Shown here: positions 54,474-63,444 of the stretch, piece after piece
Layout: every line of letters starts with the position of its first letter
Position numbering within the stretch: the stretch's first letter is position 1
Origin: Flagellimonas eckloniae
Lineage (GTDB): Bacteria; Bacteroidota; Bacteroidia; Flavobacteriales; Flavobacteriaceae
NCBI RefSeq assembly: GCF_001413955.1
Contig: NZ_LCTZ01000002.1
Coordinates: forward strand, 558,001-622,000
DNA: 64,000 bases
Direction of reading: 5' to 3'
Notes under the pieces: generated by a model
Databases searched by the model: none
The model's input: only the letters and a program-made list of their open reading frames with translations
Told to the model about the DNA's origin: nothing
Program-made: the position numbers and the translations under genes

Positions 54474-56204
54474 TTATAGGATTGACGTTTCAATTTCAAT
54501 ATCTGAATGCTCCCAAGCCTTTTCAAATTCTTGCTTTATTGCCTGAGCTTCTTCAAGCTTCCCCTGAGCTTTTAAACTGTTGTGCAAACCCATTAATGAC
54601 CATCCGTTTTGTCTAAGAACATCTAAATCCTCTTTATAGATTTTTTCAGCCTCCTCATATTTTTTGGCATTCATTAATATGGCTCCTAAGTTTTGTCGTG
54701 TTGGAATGTGCCATGCTGCTGGCTCCGTATAGGTAAGACCATCCTCAAATTCCACTGCATTTTCAAGATGCTTTATGGCTTTGGAAGTGTCACCGTTCAA
54801 TGCAGCCAACTCCCCGGCAACAACTTCGTATGCTATGTTCGCCGAATAAACAGAGGCATTGTTGGCAGTAGCTACTAAATCTGCTAATTCTGGATCATTT
54901 TTCAACGCTTCAATTGCATCCAATTCTTCTTGAGCTTCTTTGCTGTTTCCTTTACGGATAAAGGCTATACCTCTAGCATAATGCCGTATCAAATTCAAAT
55001 GTTTAATATCTTTTTTTGGAGCAGGAATTGTAAGGATTTCATTCCATTTACCAAACCGAGTGTAGGCCAACATTGGGGTGGCTGCAAAGTCTTGTAAAAA
55101 AGGCATGTTGATAAACTCTCCAACAGGTACTTTTTCGGCAGTTTTTTTAGCGGCATCAATGGCAATATCACTATCACCCAGTAAGCTAGCTGCTGACCAC
55201 AGAAAATGAATGTTATGGGGATAATATCCTAAAGGATATAACCCTTGCGAATAACATTGAGAGATGTAGTCTTCATCTGCCAAAATTGCTTTTTGATTTG
55301 CCTTTACCGCATCTAGATAACGTCCAACTCGGATATATATGTGTGAAGGCATATGAACAATATGTCCAGCAGCGGGCATTAGCCCTCCTAATTTATCCGC
55401 ACTTGCAACGGCTAGATCTGGTTTAGGTAACTCTACCATATGTATATAATAATGGTGTGCTCCTGGGTTGTTTGGGTTTATTTCCATGGCCTTTTCCAGG
55501 GCCGCCTTGGCCTCAGCAATATTAGGGGAAGGGTTTCCTTCTTCATCCCAGTAATTCCAAGGAACTGTATTCATGACTGATGCTGCATAAAGAATTTGGA
55601 CTTCGGCATCTTCTGGAAATTCTTTTAGCACTTCGACCATAGCATTCATATATGCTATATTTAGCTCCTCTATATCTTTGGTCAAATCTTCGCTATATCT
55701 TGAAGTTAAGGCATTTATTAATGCTTGCTCTTTAGGAGTGGCATTCGCACTTAAATTTCTGGCTTTGGCCATAGCCTCATTGGTTTTTATTTTGCGATCA
55801 TCCGGAGGCAGTGGATCATTAATATTAGGGCCCAATGCATAAGCTTGACCCCAATAAGTCATGGGTGAGGTTGGATCTAAGCGAGAAGCTTCCATAAAAG
55901 ATCTATGCGCCTCAGCATGATTAAATGCGTAAGTAAGCTTTAATCCTTGGTTAAAGAATGTTTGCGCACGCTCATTTTTAGTAGTGATTGTAAAACTTAA
56001 ATCTCCCAAATTTTCAAAAAGAGGTGAAATTTGTTGCGTAGAGTCCACCACTTCCAGTAAATAGTTGGTGGGCGTACATTTGATAAAACTAAAAGATGCT
56101 TTCTGATAGTTTTTAGGTGTTCCTGTAGAATTGTTCTTGGTTAAAAAATGAATCGATACTAATACTCCTAACACTGATATGGCCAGTCCTAATTTTGTTT
56201 TCAT
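54474..56204 (-). CDS. Exported TPR protein with conserved histidine motifs (A)
   Basis: A 576-residue exported protein, signal anchor MKTKLGLAISVLGVLVSIHF. It contains at least five TPR-like units (GLKLTYAFNHAEAHRSFMEA, NAKKYEEAEKIYKEDLDVLR) and two His-rich motifs: PGAHHYYIHMVELP and GHIVHMPSHIYIRVGRY. The second also occurs in the paralogue just upstream (QHMPSHIFTRLGLW), and the first as HPGIAHYIIHNYD. Such conserved His clusters inside a TPR scaffold suggest metal or cofactor binding, which fits the adjacent SCO gene, but this is inference. Family known from Bacteroidota and Proteobacteria without assigned function. Confidence 0.75.
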   Translation of the reverse strand: MKTKLGLAISVLGVLVSIHFLTKNNSTGTPKNYQKASFSFIKCTPTNYLLEVVDSTQQISPLFENLGDLSFTITTKNERAQTFFNQGLKLTYAFNHAEAHRSFMEASRLDPTSPMTYWGQAYALGPNINDPLPPDDRKIKTNEAMAKARNLSANATPKEQALINALTSRYSEDLTKDIEELNIAYMNAMVEVLKEFPEDAEVQILYAASVMNTVPWNYWDEEGNPSPNIAEAKAALEKAMEINPNNPGAHHYYIHMVELPKPDLAVASADKLGGLMPAAGHIVHMPSHIYIRVGRYLDAVKANQKAILADEDYISQCYSQGLYPLGYYPHNIHFLWSAASLLGDSDIAIDAAKKTAEKVPVGEFINMPFLQDFAATPMLAYTRFGKWNEILTIPAPKKDIKHLNLIRHYARGIAFIRKGNSKEAQEELDAIEALKNDPELADLVATANNASVYSANIAYEVVAGELAALNGDTSKAIKHLENAVEFEDGLTYTEPAAWHIPTRQNLGAILMNAKKYEEAEKIYKEDLDVLRQNGWSLMGLHNSLKAQGKLEEAQAIKQEFEKAWEHSDIEIETSIL

Positions 56205-56246
56205 AATGTTCTTATTATAATGTGTTCTTAATACTTTGGATTAAAA

Positions 56247-57929
56247 TCAGCTCGCATATTGTTGGACAAATGCTTTGGCCTCTTTTATTTCAGGTCGTTC
56301 ACTATTAGAATTCTTGGTCAGTTCAATAAGTTGATTAAAGTAGTCTACAGCTATCTCATTTTTATCTGATTCTTTTGCTGCAATTGCAGCACCATAGACA
56401 CCATTGAATCTATTAGGGTGTCCTTTTAAATTTATCTCATAAGCTTCTAGTGCTTCTACAGGTTTGTTTAGTGCTAAGAGCATATCGCCCAAAAGCTCAT
56501 CAGCGGGTAATACTTCTCCAGGAGTTACGGCATGTTTTGAGGTTTCACCTTCTAATTTAGCGGCTGTTTCCATCAAAACAAGAGCATCATCACTATTGCC
56601 TTTTGCTAATTCAATCCAAGCTTTGGCGGAATGTATTTGCACGTTTACTTGACCCGCTTTGTACACCTCTTTTGAATCTAGAAGACTTTGATGTAGTGTT
56701 TTTAAGGATACTAGTTCATTTTCCGCTGATTTTACATCCGCAGTATGGGAATAACCCAATGCTTTGCCAAAATGTAACATGGCTTTTTCCCAATGCAAAT
56801 TCTCCCATGGAAAGTTAATCGTTGGTAATTCAAGTTTAGAGGCCTGCTCCCAGTTTTTGTTCTCTAAAGCCATTCTAACGGGCATTGCGGTTAAAGCATA
56901 AGTGGCAGCAAAGTGGTCTTTGGGAAAAACTTCTTTTACTTCTTGCATTTCCTTCAATTGTTCGGCTGCTTTTTGATTGTCTCCCATCTGCAAATAGCCA
57001 TATACCAAATAATCAACTGCATGAATTTCCTGTGCCCAACTTGCAGTTGGATTAACACTTTCTGCGTAGCAGGTTGCAGAAGATGCAGAATTTAGATTTG
57101 TGTTGATAGATTCGTCCCAAAGCCCCAAACGTGTAAATATATGTGATGGCATATGCTGTGCATGTGCTGAAGCTGGTGCAATTTCGGCATAACGTCTTGC
57201 TGTGGTCAATGCCTTTGCTGCCAGTTCAGGATAATCATAATTATGAATAATATAATGTGCAATCCCGGGGTGGTTGGGCTTTTCAACAAAGAGATCTTCT
57301 AAAATTTTTCCTGATTTTTTTTGTCTGGAATAGGTTTTATCATTGGGGTCTGCAGCGGCTCGGATGGCCAATGCATAGAAAACTGCAGCTTCAGTATCGC
57401 CTTCATGTTTATTATATAGCTCTTCCATTTTCTTTTCATACATTCTCTGTCTAGTCAGTTTGTCAATATTTTGCCAATCTGTATAGAAGACGCTAATCGC
57501 ATCCAAATAATCTTTTTCCAAATCGGATTTTGGTAGTTTGTTTGCCAATTTTATAAGTTTCTCACCTTTTTCTAAATAACTAAGGTCAGATTGCATCCAA
57601 AGTGATTGAAAGATACTCATTGAAACTCCCCAATAAGCCATTGCACAATTTGGGTCCATATCAATTACTTTCACAAATGCTTTTTCAGCTTCGGCATATT
57701 CAAAAGAGTGCAGAAGTGATAATGCCAAATCAAAAGTGGCTCTGGTCTCATAACTACAGGATAACGAAAAATTTACCTCCCCAAAACTTTCTGTACTACA
57801 CAATAAGAGCTCTCCTCTTTTAAGGTCGATGGAGGCCAATGCAGGGTTTTGTTTTTTGTTTTTACAGGAAAATAAGCAGACGGTTAGAATTGTGCTTACT
57901 GCCAACCATACCTTTTTTGAATGTCTCAT
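56247..57929 (-). CDS. Exported TPR lipoprotein with conserved histidine motifs (B)
   Basis: A 560-residue predicted lipoprotein (MRHSKKVWLAVSTILTVCLF then SCKN, lipobox FSC). It is a paralogue of the next gene: both have MAYWG, H-P/PGxxHYxIH and HMPSHIxxRxG at matching positions (here SHAQHMPSHIFTRLG-like at about 260). TPR-like units continue to the C terminus (NEIAVDYFNQLIELTKNSNS). The 42-nt gap to paralogue A and same direction suggest one operon with the SCO gene. Function unknown. Upstream is a 243-nt gap with unusual composition. Confidence 0.75.
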   Translation of the reverse strand: MRHSKKVWLAVSTILTVCLFSCKNKKQNPALASIDLKRGELLLCSTESFGEVNFSLSCSYETRATFDLALSLLHSFEYAEAEKAFVKVIDMDPNCAMAYWGVSMSIFQSLWMQSDLSYLEKGEKLIKLANKLPKSDLEKDYLDAISVFYTDWQNIDKLTRQRMYEKKMEELYNKHEGDTEAAVFYALAIRAAADPNDKTYSRQKKSGKILEDLFVEKPNHPGIAHYIIHNYDYPELAAKALTTARRYAEIAPASAHAQHMPSHIFTRLGLWDESINTNLNSASSATCYAESVNPTASWAQEIHAVDYLVYGYLQMGDNQKAAEQLKEMQEVKEVFPKDHFAATYALTAMPVRMALENKNWEQASKLELPTINFPWENLHWEKAMLHFGKALGYSHTADVKSAENELVSLKTLHQSLLDSKEVYKAGQVNVQIHSAKAWIELAKGNSDDALVLMETAAKLEGETSKHAVTPGEVLPADELLGDMLLALNKPVEALEAYEINLKGHPNRFNGVYGAAIAAKESDKNEIAVDYFNQLIELTKNSNSERPEIKEAKAFVQQYAS

Positions 57930-58172
57930 GAATTGAATAGAATAAATAAAATGTTCCTTTTTGTTCTAGCGGGGGAATCAAATAGTGCTTAATGTGTCAA
58001 TATTACGGTGCTGTCTCGGGAGATGGAAATCACGGCGCCGTAGGTCTGAATGGATAATTGTAACCAATAGTTGGTTGCAAATCAGGGCGTAAGGTAACAA
58101 AAGTTATGGGATGTTAGCAATAAAGATGTTCTATATGCTTGTTCTTAATATATTTTGGTGTGTTTTGCTGTA

Positions 58173-58412
58173 TTACTTACCAGTAATCAATTTAAGGTAG
58201 AGCTGCTCTACCTTATCTCTAGCCCATGGAGTTCTTCTCAAAAATTTAAGACTGGATTTAATTGAAGGATCTTTTTTGAAACAATTGATATTGATTCTGT
58301 TTGCCAACTCATCCCATCCGTAATGTTCTTCTAAAAGGGTCAATATATCTACTAACTTTACACCATGTAATGGGTTGTTTGGTTGTCGGTTGGAATTATT
58401 TTGATTTTCCAT
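58173..58412 (-). CDS. VF530 family (DUF2132) small DNA-binding-like protein
   Basis: A 79-residue protein of the VF530/DUF2132 family: [20 protein letters not shown] then [20 protein letters not shown] and [20 protein letters not shown] are almost the entire family signature. The Vibrio fischeri member VF530 has a solved structure and was proposed to bind DNA; function is not established. It starts 27 nt after the serine dehydratase stop and may be cotranscribed. Confidence 0.9.
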   Translation of the reverse strand: MENQNNSNRQPNNPLHGVKLVDILTLLEEHYGWDELANRININCFKKDPSIKSSLKFLRRTPWARDKVEQLYLKLITGK

Positions 58413-58439
58413 GCTGAGATTTAGGTTAGCAAATTTCGA

Positions 58440-59864
58440 TTAACAATCACTTAAGAACACCCCAACGGCAAGACCACCTTCCGAAGTTTCCTTGTATTTA
58501 GAACTCATGTCCTTAGCAGTTTCCCACATGGTATTTACAACTTTGTCTAAAGGTACTTTAACTTCTTTTGGATTGGTGTCCAATGCCAGTTCTGCGGCAT
58601 TGATTGCTTTAATGGCTCCCATGGAATTTCGTTCAATACAAGGAACTTGTACCAATCCGCCAATAGGGTCACAGGTTAGCCCTAAATGATGTTCCATAGC
58701 AATTTCCGCTGCAACTAGGACCTGTTCTGGTGAACCACCCAGCAGTTCGGTTAATGCTCCAGCAGCCATTGCAGATGAAACGCCAATCTCTGCTTGGCAA
58801 CCACCCATAGCGGCAGATATTGTGGCACCTTTTTTAAAGATGCTCCCAATTTCACCAGCTACAAGCAAGAATTTTTTAATGTATTCAAAATCTGCCTTGT
58901 GATTTTCAATGACCATATAGTACATCAATACCGCAGGGATAACGCCAGCACTTCCATTGGTTGGAGCGGTAACAACCCTTCCTAAAGAGGCATTTACTTC
59001 ATTGACGCTAAGGGCAAAACAACTCACCCATTTAAGAATTTGCCTAAATTTAACTTCTGTTTTTCGGATAGTTCCCAACCATTCTTTGGGATTGGAATAC
59101 GAAAGGTCTCCTTTTAATTTTTCATGCATTTCATAAGCACGTCTTCTTACATTTAGCCCACCCGGTAAAGTACCTTTGGTATGGCAACCTAAATACATAC
59201 ATTCCAGCATAGTATTCCAAATCCGTTCCAATTCTACATCAATTTCAGAACCCGTTCTTAACGAAAGTTCATTCTCTAGAACAATGGCAGAAATAGATTG
59301 ATTTTTTTCTTCGCAATAGCGGAGTAGTTCGTCACCAGTTTTTATGGGACATGGAAAAGTTTTGAATACTTCATCGTTTTCTTTTGAATGAAGCAACTCC
59401 TCTTTCACAACAAAACCACCACCAATGGAATAGAATGTCTCTAATGTGACATCTCCATTAACTAAAATCGCTTCAAATTGTATTCCATTGGAATGAAAGG
59501 GAAGAAATTCTTTTTTAAAAATGATGTCTTCATCAATATTGAATGCTACCTTTTGCATACCGTCAAGATGAAGTTGTTTTTCAATCTTTAACTTTGAAAT
59601 TATAGTGTCTATATTTTCTGTAGGTACTGTTTCAGGGTCGCTGCCCAATAAACCCATGACAACGGCAATGTCTGTGGCATGTCCTTTTCCGGTAAGGGAC
59701 AAAGATCCATACAGGTGAACTTTGACATTAAGAACAGCTTTGAAAACTTCTTGCTCCTTCAACTCCTTAATCCAACGCTCTGCAGCTCTCCAAGGCCCTA
59801 ATGTATGGGAGCTTGAAGGGCCTACGCCAATTTTCAACATGTCAAAAACACTTATACATTCCAT
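58440..59864 (-). CDS. sdaA: L-serine ammonia-lyase (single-chain, Fe-S)
   Basis: Deaminates L-serine to pyruvate with a [4Fe-4S] cluster. The 474-residue protein combines the beta and alpha domains: [20 protein letters not shown] at the start, [45 protein letters not shown] and [18 protein letters not shown] with the cluster cysteines, ending with a short Cys tail SDC that in this family can occupy the active site. A perfect -7 box (TATCTTTG, 59885-59892 minus) lies 21 nt upstream. Divergent from dnaK. Confidence 0.95.
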   Translation of the reverse strand: MECISVFDMLKIGVGPSSSHTLGPWRAAERWIKELKEQEVFKAVLNVKVHLYGSLSLTGKGHATDIAVVMGLLGSDPETVPTENIDTIISKLKIEKQLHLDGMQKVAFNIDEDIIFKKEFLPFHSNGIQFEAILVNGDVTLETFYSIGGGFVVKEELLHSKENDEVFKTFPCPIKTGDELLRYCEEKNQSISAIVLENELSLRTGSEIDVELERIWNTMLECMYLGCHTKGTLPGGLNVRRRAYEMHEKLKGDLSYSNPKEWLGTIRKTEVKFRQILKWVSCFALSVNEVNASLGRVVTAPTNGSAGVIPAVLMYYMVIENHKADFEYIKKFLLVAGEIGSIFKKGATISAAMGGCQAEIGVSSAMAAGALTELLGGSPEQVLVAAEIAMEHHLGLTCDPIGGLVQVPCIERNSMGAIKAINAAELALDTNPKEVKVPLDKVVNTMWETAKDMSSKYKETSEGGLAVGVFLSDC

Positions 59865-59884
59865 AGTATAACATTGTGTAAGGC

Positions 59885-59892
59885 CAAAGATA
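59885..59892 (-). promoter_or_regulatory. -7 promoter box of sdaA
   Basis: TATCTTTG on the minus strand fits TAnnTTTG exactly; transcription would begin near 59881, giving a leader of about 17 nt before the sdaA ATG. Confidence 0.5.
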
Positions 59893-59902
59893 GACAGGCA
59901 TT

Positions 59903-59933
59903 TTGAAATTAATACTATCCTTACATATCTTTA
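59903..59933 (+). promoter_or_regulatory. Promoter of dnaK
   Basis: TTG at 59903-59905 and TATCTTTA at 59926-59933 (7 of 8 to TAnnTTTG) are separated by 20 nt. The predicted start is about 59937-59939, which gives dnaK a leader of about 94 nt beginning with the palindrome at 59935-59955. Confidence 0.5.
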
Positions 59934-59934
59934 T

Positions 59935-59955
59935 AATATGACACCTTGTCATATT
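59935..59955 (+). promoter_or_regulatory. Perfect palindrome at the predicted dnaK transcription start
   Basis: AATATGACA, CCT, TGTCATATT: 9-bp perfect arms with a 3-nt centre. It is placed exactly over the predicted transcription start of dnaK, as expected for a repressor operator or a 5'-terminal mRNA hairpin. It does not match CIRCE (TTAGCACTC-N9-GAGTGCTAA) or a HAIR element. Confidence 0.6.
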
Positions 59956-60031
59956 CTTTCACATGGCATAATCATTGACATTTTAAGTGCGAGATAAAAA
60001 AGAATTTTCAATAGATATAACTTTAGATACA

Positions 60032-61948
60032 ATGAGCAAAATTATAGGTATAGACTTAGGTACAACAAACTCCTGCGTCTCTGTGATGGAAGGAAACGAA
60101 CCCGTGGTAATTCCAAATGCTGAGGGTAAGCGTACGACTCCCTCTGTAATTGCATTTGTGGAAGGTGGAGAAATAAAAGTGGGAGACCCTGCAAAAAGAC
60201 AGGCAGTTACAAATCCACACAAAACCATTTATTCTATCAAACGATTCATGGGCAATAAATTCTCTGAATCTAAGAAAGAAGCAGACCGTGTTCCTTACAA
60301 TGTTGTAAAAGGAGACAACAATACACCAAGAGTTGATATTGACGGTCGTTTATATACTCCCCAAGAACTTTCAGCCATGATACTTCAGAAAATGAAGAAA
60401 ACAGCTGAAGATTATTTAGGTCAAGATGTTTCAAGAGCAGTGATTACCGTGCCTGCTTACTTTAATGATTCACAAAGACAGGCTACAAAAGAAGCTGGTG
60501 AAATAGCCGGTTTAACTGTAGAGCGTATTATCAACGAACCAACGGCTGCATCTTTGGCCTATGGTATGGATAAAAAAGATACAGATCAAAAAATAGTTGT
60601 TTTTGATTTTGGAGGTGGTACACATGATGTTTCCATTCTTGAATTGGGTGATGGTGTTTTTGAAGTTTTGGCTACAGATGGAGATACGCACTTAGGTGGT
60701 GATGATGTAGATCAAAAAATTATTGATTGGTTGGCCGAAGAGTTTAAAAAAGACGAATCAATGGATTTGCGTGAAGATGCCATGGCATTACAAAGACTAA
60801 GAGAGGCAGCTGAAAAAGCAAAGATTGAACTCTCATCTTCTGCGCAGACTGAAATCAATTTGCCTTATGTTACAGCTACGGCTTCTGGACCAAAGCACTT
60901 AGTTAGGACGCTGTCTCGTGCAAAATTTGAGCAATTGATAGAAGATTTGGTAAAAAGGACTATTGAACCTTGTGAAACGGCATTGAAATCTGCAGGACTT
61001 TCAAAAAGTGATATAGATGAAATTATCTTGGTAGGTGGTTCAACACGTATCCCAGCTGTACAAGAAGCTGTAGAGAAATTCTTTGGAAAGAAACCTTCAA
61101 AAGGAGTAAACCCTGATGAGGTTGTTGCCGTTGGAGCTGCTATTCAAGGAGGGGTGTTAACTGGAGATGTAAAAGATGTTCTGCTATTGGATGTTACCCC
61201 ACTTTCTTTGGGAATTGAAACAATGGGAAGCGTCTTTACCAAGTTGATCGAGGCAAACACCACGATTCCTACAAAGAAATCACAGGTATTTTCTACTGCA
61301 GCTGATAACCAGCCTTCGGTTGAGATTCACGTATTGCAAGGAGAGCGTCCTATGGCTGCGGACAACAAAACCATTGGTAGATTCCATTTAGATGGAATTC
61401 CACCTGCGCCAAGAGGAACACCTCAGATTGAAGTAACTTTTGATATTGACGCAAACGGTATCATCAAAGTTTCGGCAACGGATAAGGCAACAAACAAAAC
61501 GCAGGATATCCGTATTGAAGCTTCATCTGGATTAACTGAGGAGGAAATTCAGAAAATGAAAGCTGAGGCTGAAGCTAATGCTGAATCTGATAAAAAAGCA
61601 AAGGAAACTGCGGATAAGTTGAATGAAGCTGATGGGATGATTTTCCAAACGGAAAAACAACTGAAAGAGTTTGGGGATAAATTATCTGAGGATAAGAAAA
61701 AACCAATTGAAGATGCTCTAGAAGAGTTGAAGAAAGCTTTTGAAACCAAGGATTTGGTAGTTATTGAGCCAGCTTTGGAGAAAATCAACGAAGCGTGGAA
61801 AGTTGCTTCTGAGGAAATGTATAAAGCCCAAGCAGAATCTACGCAAGCAGGAGGTGACCCAACTGCTGGAGCAGGAGCAGAGGCGTCATCCAATGGTGCT
61901 TCGGAAGGAGATAATGTTGAGGATGTGGACTTCGAAGAAGTCAAGTAG
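60032..61948 (+). CDS. dnaK: Chaperone DnaK (Hsp70)
   Basis: ATP-driven Hsp70 that folds and protects proteins with DnaJ and GrpE, and hands aggregates to ClpB (also in this window). The 638-residue protein begins [60 protein letters not shown] and the linker [16 protein letters not shown] are standard, and it ends DVDFEEVK. An upstream in-frame extension (to 59987) is rejected because the family start is at 60032. The last residues are encoded within a duplicated 14-nt segment. dnaJ and grpE are not adjacent. Confidence 0.98.
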   Translation: MSKIIGIDLGTTNSCVSVMEGNEPVVIPNAEGKRTTPSVIAFVEGGEIKVGDPAKRQAVTNPHKTIYSIKRFMGNKFSESKKEADRVPYNVVKGDNNTPRVDIDGRLYTPQELSAMILQKMKKTAEDYLGQDVSRAVITVPAYFNDSQRQATKEAGEIAGLTVERIINEPTAASLAYGMDKKDTDQKIVVFDFGGGTHDVSILELGDGVFEVLATDGDTHLGGDDVDQKIIDWLAEEFKKDESMDLREDAMALQRLREAAEKAKIELSSSAQTEINLPYVTATASGPKHLVRTLSRAKFEQLIEDLVKRTIEPCETALKSAGLSKSDIDEIILVGGSTRIPAVQEAVEKFFGKKPSKGVNPDEVVAVGAAIQGGVLTGDVKDVLLLDVTPLSLGIETMGSVFTKLIEANTTIPTKKSQVFSTAADNQPSVEIHVLQGERPMAADNKTIGRFHLDGIPPAPRGTPQIEVTFDIDANGIIKVSATDKATNKTQDIRIEASSGLTEEEIQKMKAEAEANAESDKKAKETADKLNEADGMIFQTEKQLKEFGDKLSEDKKKPIEDALEELKKAFETKDLVVIEPALEKINEAWKVASEEMYKAQAESTQAGGDPTAGAGAEASSNGASEGDNVEDVDFEEVK

Positions 61949-61988
61949 CCCGTCCTGAGCAGGGTCGAAGGATAGACTTCGAAGAAGT
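61928..61988 (+). repeat. Duplicated dnaK tail flanking a 33-nt insertion
   Basis: GACTTCGAAGAAGT occurs at 61928-61941 (end of dnaK) and again at 61975-61988. The second copy reads on as GTG AAA TAA in the DFEEVK frame, a relic of an old dnaK end. The 33 nt between include the current stop and CCTGAGCAGG next to GTCGAAGG, which resembles short palindromic repeats that I recall as common in many Flavobacteriaceae. Confidence 0.75.
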
Positions 61989-62008
61989 GAAATAATAACG
62001 GGGATTCA

Positions 62009-62040
62009 TAAAAAAAGCCCGCAAATTGCGGGCTTTTTTT
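62009..62040. terminator. Strong bidirectional terminator after dnaK
   Basis: AAAAAAAGCCCGCAA and TTGCGGGCTTTTTTT form a GC-cored stem of 14 bp or more with a tiny loop and flanking A/T runs. It separates dnaK from the convergent exported-protein gene. Confidence 0.92.
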
Positions 62041-62056
62041 ATATAATAGGCCCACG

Positions 62057-63160
62057 TCATCTTTTCCTTGCTTTAAAATTTTTCATAAACTTTTCTGCGC
62101 TGGTTCCTGATGGTCCACGTCCAATCAATTTCAACTCATTAAGATGATTTTTAGCCTTTTCAAAATCATTTAGTATAGAGTATATCAGAACACAGTTCCA
62201 ATGGATTCCAGTGGCTACTTTTTTATTAATCCTTGCTTTTTTGTCTTTTACATTCTTTTCTAGTAATTCATTTTCCCATATCTGGGTAACTTCTTTTAAT
62301 TTGTCCATTGAATCTTGGTCAGTGCCATCTCCAAAACTGATTAATGCACGTTGAACGATTTCAATTGCTCTGTCCAATTCTGGATAAGTGATTTTTTTCC
62401 CTTTTGCTGTATTGATTTTTATTGATTCCGATTTTTCTCGATAACCGAGCGCATCATTTATAAAATTTGCTCCTTTGGAGAGCGCAGAATTATAGGATGT
62501 TTTTTCCAATTCTTGAGTAAAAGCCAATTCGTTGTCTATCCAATACTTTTTTAGCTCATCGGAAGAATCTCTTTTTGGGGTTGTTTTGTGCAGTGTTGTG
62601 TTTTCGACAACCTCATCCAAGTACATCTTGCCTTCTTTATCGTAGATACTAACAGATACGGGGCATTTGTACATCACATCATAAAAGAACGCTGCATTAT
62701 CCTTATTTTTTTCAAACTTTGTTTCTATTTCAAATCCGCTAAGTACAATTTCTGCAGTAAAATCTGCATTGTCCGATTTCTTATTGAACCCATCAATTTT
62801 GATATGTTCATTTGCAATAACCTGCTCATCAAGAATTAACCTTTCATAAATCATCTCAGGGAGTTTTGGTTTAATGGGCTTGCCGGCAATAAGCTTTTCA
62901 GCGGCTGAATAGTTTTTGTAGGTTTCCACCTCGGCTAAATACTGTTCACTAATACTTTCGAGGTTTGCCAGATATGCTTCTTGCTCTTCCAAAATTGCTG
63001 TTTTGTTTTGCTGCACCACTTTGGGAGTGAATGTCCAAGTGAGCTCCATTCTAACAGTTGGATATTGAATGTAGTTGAACTCAATTTTTTTGCTACTAGA
63101 TCTCTGGGCTTGAGTATGGAAGCAAAAAATAAATGCAAATAATAGAACTATTTTTTTCAT
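62057..63160 (-). CDS. Exported protein of unknown function
   Basis: A 367-residue exported protein, signal peptide MKKIVLLFAFIFCFHTQAQ with cleavage after AQ. The mature part starts with a beta segment (IEFNYIQYPTVRMELTWTF), then a coiled-coil-like stretch (KTAILEEQEAYLANLESISE), a beta middle (FTAEIVLSGFEIETKF), and a helical C-terminal half with a TPR-like WNCVLIYSILNDFEKAKNHL. No family recognised. The 284-nt region upstream holds the palindrome CTTGTATACAAG (63191-63202) but no clear promoter box for this gene. Confidence 0.65.
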   Translation of the reverse strand: MKKIVLLFAFIFCFHTQAQRSSSKKIEFNYIQYPTVRMELTWTFTPKVVQQNKTAILEEQEAYLANLESISEQYLAEVETYKNYSAAEKLIAGKPIKPKLPEMIYERLILDEQVIANEHIKIDGFNKKSDNADFTAEIVLSGFEIETKFEKNKDNAAFFYDVMYKCPVSVSIYDKEGKMYLDEVVENTTLHKTTPKRDSSDELKKYWIDNELAFTQELEKTSYNSALSKGANFINDALGYREKSESIKINTAKGKKITYPELDRAIEIVQRALISFGDGTDQDSMDKLKEVTQIWENELLEKNVKDKKARINKKVATGIHWNCVLIYSILNDFEKAKNHLNELKLIGRGPSGTSAEKFMKNFKARKR

Positions 63161-63401
63161 AACGCTTAGGTTGGGTTTATCATTTTTTAACTTGTATACA
63201 AGGAAGTGACATCCAAGGTTTTTTTTGGAAGAAACTTTTCAAAAATCTAACTTATACTAGATATTATGAATTTATCAGTTCCGGTTGATAACTGAAGTGT
63301 GTAGATTTGTGAAAGGGGATTTCGAATTGATATGAGTTTTGAGAAAGAAATTTGATTTCACCCAACTTCTTTATATTTGGTTAGCATCAAAAGGCATAAA
63401 A

Positions 63402-63430
63402 AAAACCGCAATGAATATTGCGGCTTTTTG
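63402..63430. terminator. Terminator of the LuxR-type regulator gene
   Basis: AAAAACCGCAAT (63404 on) and ATTGCGGCTTTTT form an 11-12-bp stem with the loop GAAT, flanked by A and T runs. It follows the regulator stop on the minus strand. Confidence 0.85.
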
Positions 63431-63444
63431 TTTAAAAGAGTGAT

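Noticed and set aside
59987..60031. N-terminal extension of DnaK by 15 residues
   Set aside because: DnaK proteins start at [14 protein letters not shown]; the extension is not conserved-looking and lies in the predicted leader.
61549..62055. 168-codon open frame antisense to the dnaK 3' end
   Set aside because: It is rich in Ser, Ala and Phe as expected for a shadow of the Glu/Lys/Ala-rich DnaK lid, has no signal or domain, and the dnaK frame is certain.
63372..63379. TATATTTG box on the plus strand ahead of a terminator (63402-63430), as a small RNA gene
   Set aside because: The spacing to the only upstream TTTG (63351-63354) is 17 nt, shorter than usual, and the product would be about 45 nt made mostly of the terminator hairpin, so it is likely chance.
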